Below, in pieces: positions 37,248 through 46,110 of a DNA stretch of 64,000 bases. The DNA lies in contig CAWEBE010000053.1 of assembly GCA_963806735.1 (NCBI GenBank), positions 1 to 64,000 of the forward strand, read 5' to 3'. The notes under the pieces were generated by a model, which was not told the origin of the DNA, searched no databases, and saw only the letters and a program-made list of their open reading frames with translations. A program made the translations under genes and the position numbers. This stretch comes from CADEFX01 sp963806735. Its GTDB lineage: Bacteria; Pseudomonadota; Alphaproteobacteria; Rhizobiales; Hyphomicrobiaceae. How positions within the stretch are numbered: the first letter of the stretch is position 1; every line of letters starts with the position of its first letter.

Positions 37248-37284
37248 AAGGGGAGGTGGTGCGCCATCGCCCCTTTTCTGTTTT
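37248..37284 (+). terminator. Rho-independent terminator after rpmA
   Basis: AAGGGG pairs with CCCCTT, with an inner stem GGTGG/CCATC after one mismatch and a TGCG loop, followed by TTCTGTTTT. It separates the ribosomal pair from the GNAT-obgE operon. Confidence 0.8.
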
Positions 37285-37397
37285 GCTCAGGGGCAGGTGT
37301 CGCTCTAGTGTCCTTTCGATCGCGAAGCTCGTTCAACGGTTGTCCCGAGATTCGACCAACTTCGCGATCGGGACAACTAGTGACCAACGCTGTTGCC

Positions 37398-38006
37398 ATG
37401 ACGGAACTCCACACCGATCGGCTAGGCTTGCGCCTGTTTCGCGCTGATGATGCGCGTGCGTTCGTGGCTTTGGCCGGCGATCTAGCTGTCGCACGTATGA
37501 CAAGCGACATTCCTCATCCGCTGACAGAAGCCGAAGCGGCTCCCTGGCTGCGACAGGAACCCGGTGAGGTAAGGTTCGCCCTGGAATACCAGGGTCAGCT
37601 CGTCGGCGGAGCTGGGTATTTCCGCCGCCCCTCCGGTGCGGGTGAGCTCGGGTTCTGGATCGGCCGTCCGTGGTGGGGATTGGGGTTTGCGACCGAGGCG
37701 ACACGCGCCATCGTTGGCTACGGGTTCACTGACGGTGGACTGCAGTCGTTCTCCAGCTCCCATTTTGTCGACAATGCCTCATCCGAGCGTGTGCTGCAGA
37801 AACTCGGCTTTCAGCCAATCGGCCGCGCGTCGATGTGGTGCGTGGCCCGCCGGTCCATGGTCGACGTCGTGGAGTATTGGCTGGCGCGGCCTGCCGAACA
37901 GAGATTGCCGGCGGAGCGGCGTTGGCGCTCTCTGTTGGACAAGGTGCGGTGGCCAGCGCTGGCCGCGAGGCAGAAACTGACCCAGGGTCGTGCGGGGGGC
38001 TCATGA
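37398..38006 (+). CDS. GNAT-family N-acetyltransferase
   Basis: A 202-residue GCN5-related acetyltransferase of the RimJ/RimL-like group. It starts MTELHTDRLGLRLFRADDAR and shows SGAGELGFWIGRPWWGLGFA then TEATRAIVGYGF, the acetyl-CoA pyrophosphate loop region, and DNASSERVLQKLGFQPIG, the usual motif-B helix. It transfers acetyl from acetyl-CoA to an amine, possibly of a protein or antibiotic. Its stop overlaps obgE (ATGA). The same position, between rpmA and obgE, holds such a gene in many Rhizobiales. Confidence 0.88.
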   Translation: MTELHTDRLGLRLFRADDARAFVALAGDLAVARMTSDIPHPLTEAEAAPWLRQEPGEVRFALEYQGQLVGGAGYFRRPSGAGELGFWIGRPWWGLGFATEATRAIVGYGFTDGGLQSFSSSHFVDNASSERVLQKLGFQPIGRASMWCVARRSMVDVVEYWLARPAEQRLPAERRWRSLLDKVRWPALAARQKLTQGRAGGS

Positions 38007-39049
38007 AGTTCCTGGATCAGGCGAAAATCTACATTCGCTCGGGCGACGGCGGTGCCGGCTGCATCAGTTTCCGACGTGAGAAGTTCATCGAGTTCGGCGG
38101 GCCCGACGGCGGCGACGGCGGCAGGGGCGGCGATGTGTGGGCGGAGTGCGTCGGCAATCTCAACACGCTGATCGACTATCGCTATCAGCAGCATTTCAGA
38201 GCCAAGAACGGCGGCTCCGGCATGGGCAAGAACCGATCCGGTGCCGGCGGTGCAGATGTGGTCGTGCATGTGCCGCCGGGAACGCAGATCCTTGCCGAGG
38301 ACCAGGAGACGCTCCTTGCGGATCTAACGAGCGTGGGCGACCGGGCACTCCTCGCCAAGGGCGGCAATGGCGGCTTCGGCAATGCTCACTTCAAGTCATC
38401 GACCAATCGAGCGCCGCGCCGCGCCAATCCCGGACAATCGGGTGAGGAGCTGATCATCTGGCTGCGCCTCAAGCTGATTGCGGATGCGGGTCTCATCGGC
38501 CTGCCCAATGCCGGCAAATCGACGTTTCTCGCGGCCGTTAGCGCTGCCAGGCCGAAGATTGCCGACTATCCGTTCACGACGCTGCATCCCAACCTCGGTG
38601 TGGTGCGGGCCGGCTCGCTGGATTTCGTGCTGGCAGACATTCCCGGTCTCATCGAGGGCGCCAACGAGGGAGCGGGGCTTGGCACGCGCTTTCTCGGGCA
38701 CATCGAGCGATGCCGCGTGCTCTTGCATCTGGTTGATGCAACACAAGAGGACGTTGCGGATGCTTACAAGACTGTCCGCGCTGAGCTGAAGGCCTACAGC
38801 GCGGAGCTTGCGCGCAAGAAGGAGATCGTAGCGCTGTCCAAGTGCGACGCGCTGGATACCGAGACCATCAGGGCTCGCGCGCAAGCGCTCAAGAAGGTGG
38901 CGCGCAAGACGCCGCTCATCCTGTCTGCGGTGGCGCGCCGAGGCATTGACGAAGCACTGTTTGCGCTCGGGCGGGAAATTGGGAGGGCCGAGGACAAGGA
39001 GCGCAAGGCGCAGGAGCCGGCCCACGGCCAGCCGCGGTGGCAGCCGTAG
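38003..39049 (+). CDS. obgE: Obg GTPase
   Basis: A 348-residue Obg-family GTPase acting in late large-subunit assembly and stress control. The glycine-rich OBG fold (YIRSGDGGAGCISFRREKF, GPDGGDGGRGGDVWAEC, NRSGAGGADVVVHVPPGT) precedes a G domain with GLPNAGKSTFLAAV (G1), TTLHPNLGV (G2), VLADIPGLIEGANEGAGLG (G3) and a late ALSKCDAL (G4). It lacks the optional C-terminal OCT domain, as in many alphaproteobacteria. The ATG at 38003 overlaps the GNAT stop. proB follows after about 50 bases. Confidence 0.97.
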   Translation: MKFLDQAKIYIRSGDGGAGCISFRREKFIEFGGPDGGDGGRGGDVWAECVGNLNTLIDYRYQQHFRAKNGGSGMGKNRSGAGGADVVVHVPPGTQILAEDQETLLADLTSVGDRALLAKGGNGGFGNAHFKSSTNRAPRRANPGQSGEELIIWLRLKLIADAGLIGLPNAGKSTFLAAVSAARPKIADYPFTTLHPNLGVVRAGSLDFVLADIPGLIEGANEGAGLGTRFLGHIERCRVLLHLVDATQEDVADAYKTVRAELKAYSAELARKKEIVALSKCDALDTETIRARAQALKKVARKTPLILSAVARRGIDEALFALGREIGRAEDKERKAQEPAHGQPRWQP

Positions 39050-39098
39050 TTAACCCACGACGGATCGAATTCTGCTACATCGCCCGAACCTGCAGCGG

Positions 39099-40274
39099 AT
39101 GAACAAGTTCATGCGTTCAGTCACGAGAACCGAGGCGCAAGGCGACATCGGCGTTCGCACCGAATGGAGGAACGCGCGCCGTGTCGTGGTGAAGATCGGC
39201 TCGGCTCTCCTGGTCGACCGCGCCACAGGACAGCTGAAGGCAACGTGGCTCAATTCGCTGGCCGATGATGTTGCGGGCCTCGTGGCCAGCGGCAAGGATG
39301 TCATTCTTGTTTCGTCCGGGGCCATTGCACTCGGCCGCCATGCTCTCGGATTGGCGAGGGGTTCGCTCGAGCTCGAGCAAAGTCAGGCGGCGGCGGCTGT
39401 CGGACAGATCAGCCTCGCCAGCGCCTACCAGGACGTATTCAAGGCGCGAGGCATTTCTGCCGCGCAGGTGCTGCTGACGCTTGGTGACACGGAGGAGCGG
39501 CGCCGCTACCTCAACGCGCGGCGCACCATGGATACGCTGCTTGCTCACAAGGCGGTTCCGGTCGTCAATGAGAACGACACGGTGGCGACGACGGAAATCA
39601 GATATGGCGACAACGATCGCTTGTCCGCACGCGTGGCGAGCATGATGAGCGCGGACTGCTTGGTGCTGCTGTCGGACGTGGACGGCCTTTACACGGCACC
39701 TCCGGGAAGCCAAGCCGATGTCCGGCGGATCGATGTTGTCACGGGCATTACGCCGGACATCGAGGCGATGGCGGGCGATGCGGGGACGGAGCTGTCGCGC
39801 GGCGGCATGGTGACCAAGATCGAGGCCGCCAAGATAGCGCTCGGCTCCGGCACCAACATGGTCATTTCTTCCGGCAAGGTCATGCACCCCCTGAGAGGCT
39901 TGGACGAAGGCGCGCCCTGCACATGGTTTCTAGCACCCTCCGATCCGGTTGCCGCGCGCAAACGCTGGATCGCCGGCAATCTCGAGCCCAAGGGTACGGT
40001 CGAGATCGACGCTGGCGCAGAGCGTGCCCTCGCATCGGGCAAGAGCCTGCTGCCGGCCGGTGTGAAGCGCATCGACGGCAGCTTCGACCGGGGCGATGCG
40101 GTCGTCATCCGCTCCGGCAACGGGCGTGAGCTGGGTCGCGGCCTCATTGCCTATTCCCGCGCCGATGCGGATCGCATCATCGGCAAGAAGAGCGGAGAGA
40201 TTGCCCATATCCTGGGCTATGATGGCCGGGCTGAGCTCATCCATCGCGATGACATGGCGCTGAGTAGAACCTGA
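39099..40274 (+). CDS. proB: Glutamate 5-kinase
   Basis: A 391-residue kinase for the first step of proline synthesis, making gamma-glutamyl phosphate from glutamate and ATP. The amino-acid kinase fold shows RRVVVKIGSALLVD, DVILVSSGAIALGRHAL, VPVVNENDTVATTEIRYGDN and LVLLSDVDGLYTAPP, then GTELSRGGMVTKIEAAKIAL. A C-terminal PUA domain (RKRWIAGNLEPKGTVEID) is present. An N-terminal extension of about 25 residues precedes the fold. proA follows four bases later, so the two are co-translated. Confidence 0.96.
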   Translation: MNKFMRSVTRTEAQGDIGVRTEWRNARRVVVKIGSALLVDRATGQLKATWLNSLADDVAGLVASGKDVILVSSGAIALGRHALGLARGSLELEQSQAAAAVGQISLASAYQDVFKARGISAAQVLLTLGDTEERRRYLNARRTMDTLLAHKAVPVVNENDTVATTEIRYGDNDRLSARVASMMSADCLVLLSDVDGLYTAPPGSQADVRRIDVVTGITPDIEAMAGDAGTELSRGGMVTKIEAAKIALGSGTNMVISSGKVMHPLRGLDEGAPCTWFLAPSDPVAARKRWIAGNLEPKGTVEIDAGAERALASGKSLLPAGVKRIDGSFDRGDAVVIRSGNGRELGRGLIAYSRADADRIIGKKSGEIAHILGYDGRAELIHRDDMALSRT

Positions 40275-40278
40275 ACCG

Positions 40279-41575
40279 ATGAACAGGCCCGAACGTATCG
40301 ACAATGGCGACGCGGTGCTCGAGGCCGCCATGCGCGACCTGGGCGCGCAGGCGAGAGCGGCAGCTCGAGAGCTGGCGCTGGCCACCGCCGAACAGAAGAT
40401 TGCCGCTCTGCAGGCAGCCGCTAGGGCAATCAGGGCCGATGCGTCTCCAATTCTCGAGGCCAATTCCAAGGACGTGAACGCCGCCCGCGCCAAAGGCGTG
40501 ACCGGTGCCTTTCTGGATCGGCTTCTGCTGGATGCACAGCGCATCGAGGCTATGGCCAAGGGAGTCGAGGAAGTCGCTGCGCTTCCTGATCCTGTCGGCA
40601 CTGTGCTGGCTGCGTGGGAGCGGCCCAACGGGCTCAGAATAGAGCGTGTGCGCGTGCCGTTGGGCGTCATCGGCATTATATACGAGAGCCGGCCGAACGT
40701 GACGGCCGATGCCGGTGCGCTTGCGCTCAAGGCCGGCAACGCGGTGATCTTGCGTGGTGGCTCGGAGAGCTTTCATTCGGGCCGGGCAATACATGCGAGC
40801 CTGGTGCGCGGCCTGGCGGCCGCTGGTCTACCCGGGGCGGGTATCTCGCTGGTGCCGACCACGGATCGTGCCGCCGTCGGCGAGATGCTCAAGGGTCTCG
40901 GTGGCGCTATCGACGTGATCGTGCCGCGTGGCGGCAAGAGTTTGGTGGCGCGGGTTCAAGCAGAGGCGCGCGTGCCCGTGCTCGCGCACCTGGAAGGAAT
41001 TTGCCACACCTATGTCGATCGCGATGCGGACCTGGGCATGGCCGTTGCGCTCGTTGTCAATGCCAAGCTACGGCGTACTGGTGTCTGCGGCGCGACCGAG
41101 TGTCTGCTCGTGGACAAGGGTGCCCATTCGAATTATCTGCCGATGCTGGTCAAAGCGCTGCTCGATGCAGGCTGCCAGGTGCGCGGCGATGAGGCAACGC
41201 GGCGCACCGATGCGCGTGTGACAGCGGCCCAACAGGATGACTACGGCAAGGAATTTCTCGATTCCATCATCGCCGTGAAGGTCGTGGACGGTGTTGACGA
41301 GGCGGTGGACCACATCGCGCGCTACGGCTCGCAGCACACCGACTGCATCGTGACGGAGCGCCAGGCTACCGCCGAGCACTTTCTCAGGCACGTAGAACTC
41401 GGCGATTGTCTTACACAATGCCTCGACGCAATTCGCCGACGGCGGCGAGTTCGGAATGGGCGCCGAGATCGGTATTGCGACCGGCAAGCTGCATGCGCGC
41501 GGTCCCGTCGGCGTGGAGCAGCTCACCAGCTTCAAGTATGTGGTGCGGGGCACCGGCCAAGCGCGCCCGGGCTAA
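40279..41575 (+). CDS. proA: Glutamate-5-semialdehyde dehydrogenase, apparent frameshift
   Basis: ProA reduces gamma-glutamyl phosphate to glutamate semialdehyde with NADPH, the second step of proline synthesis. The frame from 40279 carries LGVIGIIYESRPNVTADAGA, AVILRGGSESFHS, LAHLEGICHTYVDRDADLGM and RRTGVCGATECLLVDKG with the catalytic Cys. It goes out of frame near 41396: an extra A in GAAC, and its removal gives [20 protein letters not shown] then GMGAEIGIATGKLHARGPVG and VEQLTSFKYVVRG to a stop at 41573-41575, with a full length of 431 residues. Because proA is normally essential for prototrophy, an error in the sequence is more likely than loss. The active-site Cys and NADP segments lie before the break. 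Confidence 0.9.
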
Positions 41576-41578
41576 GGC

Positions 41579-41854
41579 TTAGCGCTGCGCGCGCGCCAGA
41601 ACGTCCATCAGCTCGGTGATCTTCTTGCGCTGCTCGTCGGCATCGCCGCTGGTGATGGCGTGCTCGACGCAGTGGGCCGCGTGATCACGCAAGACTTCTT
41701 CCTCGACCCGGCGCAGCGCAGCCCGCACGGCCGCGATCTGGGTCACCACGTCGATGCAGTAGCGGTCATCTTCGACCATGCGGGCGAGGCCACGCACCTG
41801 GCCTTCGATGCGGCTCAGGCGTTTGAGGCAGGATGATTTCGCGGTGGGTTGCAT
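41579..41854 (-). CDS. csoR: CsoR/FrmR-family metal-sensing repressor
   Basis: A 91-residue all-alpha repressor. LKRLSRIEGQVRGLARMVED is the family's first helix with the Arg/Gln DNA-contact residues. The copper-type ligands appear as the Cys in RYCIDVVTQI and the His/Cys pair in HAAHCVEHAITSGD. Copper binding to such proteins releases DNA and derepresses the exporter. It is divergent from copA, with a palindromic operator in the 40-base gap. A FrmR-like (formaldehyde) role is less likely given the adjacent copper ATPase. Confidence 0.92.
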   Translation of the reverse strand: MQPTAKSSCLKRLSRIEGQVRGLARMVEDDRYCIDVVTQIAAVRAALRRVEEEVLRDHAAHCVEHAITSGDADEQRKKITELMDVLARAQR

Positions 41855-41863
41855 CCTTGACTC

Positions 41864-41880
41864 ATACCCCTAGGGGGTAT
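41864..41880. promoter_or_regulatory. CsoR-type operator between csoR and copA
   Basis: ATACCCCTAGGGGGTAT is a near-perfect inverted repeat of the TACCC...GGGTA class bound by CsoR proteins. It occupies the 40-base gap between the divergent starts and ends 14 bases before the copA ATG, so repressor binding would cover both promoters, and copA must have a very short leader. Confidence 0.85.
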
Positions 41881-41894
41881 ATCTGTCAACGAGC

Positions 41895-44249
41895 ATGAAG
41901 AACCACCAACATGAGCACGCCGGGGACTGCTGCCACTCGCACGCAGTGGGCTCATCCGCCGCCAAGGATCCGGTCTGCGGCATGAGTGTCACCATCAACA
42001 CTGCCAAGCACACGGCGGAGCACGCGGGGCGCACGTATTACTTCTGCTCGGCGGGCTGCCGTGTGAAGTTTGCGGCTGATCCGGCGCGGTATCTCGCGGA
42101 CGAGAAGCCGACTCCCGAGCCCATGCCCGAAGGCACCATCTACACCTGCCCCATGCACCCCGAGGTGCGGCAGGTCGGATCGGGTTCGTGCCCGATTTGC
42201 GGCATGGCGCTAGAGCCGGAGCTGGTCACTGCCGACGCGGCGCCGAACCCCGAGCTGGCCGACATGACGCGCCGGCTCTGGATCGGTCTGATCCTGACAT
42301 TGCCCGTTTTCGTGTTGGAGATGGGCGGGCATCTGACGGGCCTCCATCTGTTGCTCGGCCAGCAGACCTCGAACTGGTTGCAGCTCGCGCTCGCAACTCC
42401 AGTTGTTCTGTGGGCAGGCTGGCCGTTCCTCGAGCGCGGCTGGGCCTCGCTCAGGACGGCCAACCTCAACATGTTCACGCTGATCGCCATGGGGACGGGC
42501 GTGGCTCTCGTCTACAGCGTCGTGGCGACCGTGTTTCCGGACCTCTTCCCGGCTGACATGCGCGGTGCCGATGGTGCGGTGCCGGTTTATTTCGAGGCGG
42601 CCGCGGTGATCACAGTGCTCGTCTTGCTCGGGCAGGTGCTCGAGCTCAGGGCGCGCGAGCAGACCGGCAGCGCCATTCGGGCGCTGCTCGACCTCACGCC
42701 GAAACGGGCGCGCAGGCTGAAAGCCGACAACATGGACGAGGATGTTCCGCTCGAAGCTGTCGTTGTGGGCGATCGGCTGCGCGTGCGTCCGGGCGAGCGC
42801 GTGCCGGTCGATGGAGAAGTTATTTCCGGGCGCAGCTCGGTCGATGAGTCCATGGTCACGGGTGAGTCAATGCCCGTCACCAAAGAGGTCCATGCCAAGG
42901 TCATCGGCGGCACGATGAATCAGACCGGCAGCTTCATCATGCGCGCCGACAAGATTGGTCGCGAGACTCTGCTGGCGCAAATCGTGCAAATGGTGGCGCA
43001 GGCGCAGCGCAGTCGTGCACCGATCCAGCGGCTGACGGACCAGGTTTCAGCCTGGTTTATTCCGCTGGTCATGGCCGTTGCTGCGCTCGCTTTTCTCGCA
43101 TGGTGGGTATGGGGCCCTGAGCCGCGGTTGGCGTACGCGCTGATTGCAGCGGTGTCCGTGCTCATCATCGCCTGTCCATGCGCCCTGGGATTGGCAACGC
43201 CCATGTCGATCATGGTGGGCGTCGGCCGCGGTGCGCAGTCCGGCATTCTGATCCGCAATGCGGACGCCCTGGAGCGCCTCGAGAAAGTCGATACGCTCAT
43301 CGTCGACAAGACCGGTACGCTGACGGAAGGGAAGCCCAAGGTCGTTGCAGTGTGGACCGCTTCCGGGGTCGGCGAAAACGATCTGTTACGGCTTGCCGGC
43401 AGCCTCGAGCGCAGCAGTGAGCATCCGCTCGCCGCCGCTATCGTTCAGGCAGCCACCGCGCGTGGTCTGGCGTCGTCGGCGGCGCAGGATTTCGACTCGC
43501 CTGTCGGCAAGGGTGTGATCGGTACAGTGGAGAACCGGCGGGTCGCAATCGGCAATCGGCGGTTTCTGGCGGAACTGGGGATCGATGTCGCGCCTCTGCA
43601 AGGGGAGAGCGAAAAGCTGGGTCAGGATGGCGCCACCGTCGTGCTCGTCGCAGTCGATGATGAGGCGGCAGGTCTGATCGCCATTGCCGATCCGATCAAA
43701 GCGAGCACACCAAAGGCTATCGCTGCGCTGAAGGCCGCCGGCATCCGGGTCGTGATGCTGACCGGCGATACCAGGGCGACGGCCAGCGCGGTTGCTGCGC
43801 AACTCGGCATTGCGGAGGTTCACGCTGAGGTGCTGCCCGATGTGAAGGGCAAGGTCGTCGAGCGCCTGCGCGCGGAAGGGCGTATCGTCGCCATGGCTGG
43901 AGACGGCATCAACGATGCTCCCGCGCTTGCTGCTGCCGATGTCGGCATCGCCATGGGGACGGGCACCGATATTGCGATCCAGAGCGCGGGCGTGACCCTG
44001 GTCAAGGGTGACCTGCTCGGCATTGCCCGGGCGCGCGAGTTGTCCGCCATGACGATGGCGAACATCCGCCAGAACCTGTTCTTCGCCTTTATCTACAATG
44101 CCGCCGGAGTACCGATTGCGGCTGGTGTGCTCTATCCGATTATCGGCATCGTCCTGTCTCCGATGGTGGCGGCTGCGGCCATGGCGCTTTCGTCCGTGAG
44201 CGTGATCGGCAACGCCCTGCGCTTACGATGGACCGAACTCAGCTCTTGA
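41895..44249 (+). CDS. copA: Copper-translocating P1B-type ATPase
   Basis: A 784-residue inner-membrane pump that exports Cu(I) using ATP. Instead of a classical CxxC HMA domain the N-terminus has a His/Cys stretch (HQHEHAGDCCHSHA), a YHS domain (DPVCGMSV, YYFCSAGCRVKF) and a heavy-metal binding domain (YTCPMHPEV, CPICGMALEP). Eight membrane segments follow, with the transport motif ACPCALGLATPMSIMVG near residue 426, the phosphorylated DKTGTLTEGKP near 472, SEHPLAAAIV near 512 and GDGINDAPALAAADVGIAMG for the ATP hinge. It is controlled by the divergent csoR through the operator in front. The locus interrupts the proA-nadD synteny. Confidence 0.96.
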   Translation: MKNHQHEHAGDCCHSHAVGSSAAKDPVCGMSVTINTAKHTAEHAGRTYYFCSAGCRVKFAADPARYLADEKPTPEPMPEGTIYTCPMHPEVRQVGSGSCPICGMALEPELVTADAAPNPELADMTRRLWIGLILTLPVFVLEMGGHLTGLHLLLGQQTSNWLQLALATPVVLWAGWPFLERGWASLRTANLNMFTLIAMGTGVALVYSVVATVFPDLFPADMRGADGAVPVYFEAAAVITVLVLLGQVLELRAREQTGSAIRALLDLTPKRARRLKADNMDEDVPLEAVVVGDRLRVRPGERVPVDGEVISGRSSVDESMVTGESMPVTKEVHAKVIGGTMNQTGSFIMRADKIGRETLLAQIVQMVAQAQRSRAPIQRLTDQVSAWFIPLVMAVAALAFLAWWVWGPEPRLAYALIAAVSVLIIACPCALGLATPMSIMVGVGRGAQSGILIRNADALERLEKVDTLIVDKTGTLTEGKPKVVAVWTASGVGENDLLRLAGSLERSSEHPLAAAIVQAATARGLASSAAQDFDSPVGKGVIGTVENRRVAIGNRRFLAELGIDVAPLQGESEKLGQDGATVVLVAVDDEAAGLIAIADPIKASTPKAIAALKAAGIRVVMLTGDTRATASAVAAQLGIAEVHAEVLPDVKGKVVERLRAEGRIVAMAGDGINDAPALAAADVGIAMGTGTDIAIQSAGVTLVKGDLLGIARARELSAMTMANIRQNLFFAFIYNAAGVPIAAGVLYPIIGIVLSPMVAAAAMALSSVSVIGNALRLRWTELSS

Positions 44250-44303
44250 CGCCTTCACGGACCAGACCGCCAATAAACCGGTAGTGCCAGGAAAGTTGGT
44301 TGT

Positions 44304-45002
44304 GTGCGCAAGTCTGCTCCGTTCCGGTTCGGCTCGATCAGAGCGCGGCCGCCTCATGCCGAGGCGGGCCAGCGCATCGGGTTGCTCGGCGGGTCCTTCA
44401 ATCCGCCGCATGCTGCGCACCGGCTCATCAGCCAGATCGCGTTGAAGCGCCTGCATCTTGATCGCGTCTGGTGGATTGTCACACCCGGCAATCCTCTCAA
44501 GGCCAACAGCCACCTGCTGCCGCTCGACGAGCGGCTCGCTCTTTGCCGCGCTGTCGCCAGAGATGCGCGCATCACGGTTACCGCCTTCGAAGCCCAACTC
44601 GGGAGCGCGTTTACCGCAGGGACATTGGCGTTCGTGCTCGCGCGCTGGCCACGAACGCGGTTCGTTTGGATCATGGGCGCTGACGGCCTGCCCCAATTCC
44701 ATCGTTGGGGACAGTGGCGCGAGATATTTCAGATGCTGCCCATTGCCGTCGTCGATCGACCCGGCTGGCACTTCAAAGCCCTATCGTCACTTGCGGCCGG
44801 GGCATTTTCCCACTCGCGCGTGCCAGAGACGATGGCAGCGCGACTGGTTGATCGCTCGCCGCCGGCATGGACGTTTCTGACGGGGGCGCTCATGCCCTTG
44901 TCTTCAACCGAGATTCGCGATGCGGCATCCCTCAGTGTGGCTAAATGGCCACATCGGGTCCTTGCGAGCTCAGATAAGCCTGCGAAAAGCAGTGCTGAGT
45001 AA
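44304..45002 (+). CDS. nadD: Nicotinate-nucleotide adenylyltransferase
   Basis: A 232-residue enzyme making deamido-NAD from nicotinate mononucleotide and ATP. The nucleotidyltransferase signature is RIGLLGGSFNPPHAAHR at about residues 24-40, with VWWIVTPGNPLK, FVWIMGADGLPQFHRW and the closing LSSTEIRD. A GTG start at 44304 gives a 20-residue leader. It belongs to the conserved block proB-proA-nadD-rsfS-rlmH of alphaproteobacteria, here interrupted upstream by the copper genes. rsfS follows after a 146-base gap. Confidence 0.95.
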   Translation: MRKSAPFRFGSIRARPPHAEAGQRIGLLGGSFNPPHAAHRLISQIALKRLHLDRVWWIVTPGNPLKANSHLLPLDERLALCRAVARDARITVTAFEAQLGSAFTAGTLAFVLARWPRTRFVWIMGADGLPQFHRWGQWREIFQMLPIAVVDRPGWHFKALSSLAAGAFSHSRVPETMAARLVDRSPPAWTFLTGALMPLSSTEIRDAASLSVAKWPHRVLASSDKPAKSSAE

Positions 45003-45148
45003 AAGCCTTGAAACAGCTCCGTGCGACCGCATATCCTTAAAAGAGTTGGAGCAAGGCTCCGGCCCAATGGCGGCAGGGCAATGTTCGGCGTCTCGCGCCG
45101 CGTAGAGCCAACCCAGGGTTGGATGACGAAAGGGATACTCACCAAACG

Positions 45149-45559
45149 ATGAGAACCGCACAAGAGGGTGCTCACCAGAGTACGCCTCCTGCTGAGCTCG
45201 TGTCCGCTGGGCACGATTCGGACAGGCTTCTGAGCAGCATCACGACATGGCTGGACGATGCTAAAGCCGAAAATGTCGTGACTATCGACCTCAAAGGCAA
45301 GTCTTCAATCGGCGATCACATGGTTATCGCATCGGGCCGGTCAGACCGACATGTGGGCGCCATAGCCGATCAGATCCAACGCAAGCTGAAAGACGGCGGC
45401 CAGCGCCGCGTGCGGGTCGAAGGCCAACCGCAGTGCGATTGGGTGCTGATCGATACCGGCGACGTCATCGTGCACGTGTTCCGTCCCGAGGTGCGGGAGT
45501 TCTACAACCTCGAGAAAATGTGGTCCGCGGACCGCGGTGCCGACACGACGGCGCACTGA
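45149..45559 (+). CDS. rsfS: Ribosome silencing factor RsfS
   Basis: A 136-residue protein (ATG at 45149; a TTG ten codons earlier is possible) that binds ribosomal protein L14 and blocks subunit joining in starvation. The Iojap fold shows ENVVTIDLKGKSSIGDHMVI, ASGRSDRHVGAIADQIQRKL, DWVLIDTGDVIVHVFRPEVR and FYNLEKMW. An N-terminal, flexible, polar leader of about 25 residues is present. It lies between nadD and rlmH, as expected. Confidence 0.93.
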   Translation: MRTAQEGAHQSTPPAELVSAGHDSDRLLSSITTWLDDAKAENVVTIDLKGKSSIGDHMVIASGRSDRHVGAIADQIQRKLKDGGQRRVRVEGQPQCDWVLIDTGDVIVHVFRPEVREFYNLEKMWSADRGADTTAH

Positions 45560-45618
45560 GGCGCCTGCTCGCATCGTGACAGGGAGGCGTGGCCCTTTTG
45601 CTGGGTCGCGCCCGTTCC

Positions 45619-46095
45619 ATGCGCGTAACGATTGCAGCCGTCGGGAGGTTGAAGGACGGGGCCGAGCAGCGTCTCGTCGAGCGCTATGTGGAGCGCCTGA
45701 GCGCCCGCGCCGCGGGTATCGGTCCGATGCGCATCAAGGAAATCGTCGAAGGAAAGCACGCAAGCGCCACGGTACGGCGAGCTGACGAGGCGGACAGATT
45801 GCTACGCGTCCTCGACGATGCAGACATGCGCATCGTGCTCGACGAGAAGGGCAAGATGCTATCGAGCGGGGCCTTCGCGCGGCTCTTGGGTGAAAGGCGC
45901 GATGGAGGTACGTCCATGGTCGCTTTTCTCATCGGCGGTCCGGACGGGCACGGGACGGCGGCGCTCGAAGCCGCCCACCTGAAACTTTCGCTCGGGCCGA
46001 TGACGCTGGCGCATGGACTGGCACGCGTGGTTCTCGTCGAGCAGATCTATCGGGCCGCAACCATTCTCTCGGGCCATCCATATCATCGCGTTTGA
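45619..46095 (+). CDS. rlmH: 23S rRNA (pseudouridine1915-N3)-methyltransferase RlmH
   Basis: A 158-residue SPOUT-type methyltransferase that methylates pseudouridine 1915 of 23S rRNA on the assembled ribosome. It starts MRVTIAAVGRLKDGAEQRLV and contains MRIVLDEKGKMLSSGAFARL, the knot SAM-binding loop VAFLIGGPDGHG, LSLGPMTLAHGLARVVLVEQ and YRAATILSGHPYHR, with the trefoil-knot signature. Start chosen for family fit; an in-frame GTG ten codons upstream is unlikely. It ends the housekeeping block, next to a convergent SDR gene. Confidence 0.95.
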   Translation: MRVTIAAVGRLKDGAEQRLVERYVERLSARAAGIGPMRIKEIVEGKHASATVRRADEADRLLRVLDDADMRIVLDEKGKMLSSGAFARLLGERRDGGTSMVAFLIGGPDGHGTAALEAAHLKLSLGPMTLAHGLARVVLVEQIYRAATILSGHPYHRV

Positions 46096-46110
46096 TTTTG
46101 TGTGGGCACC

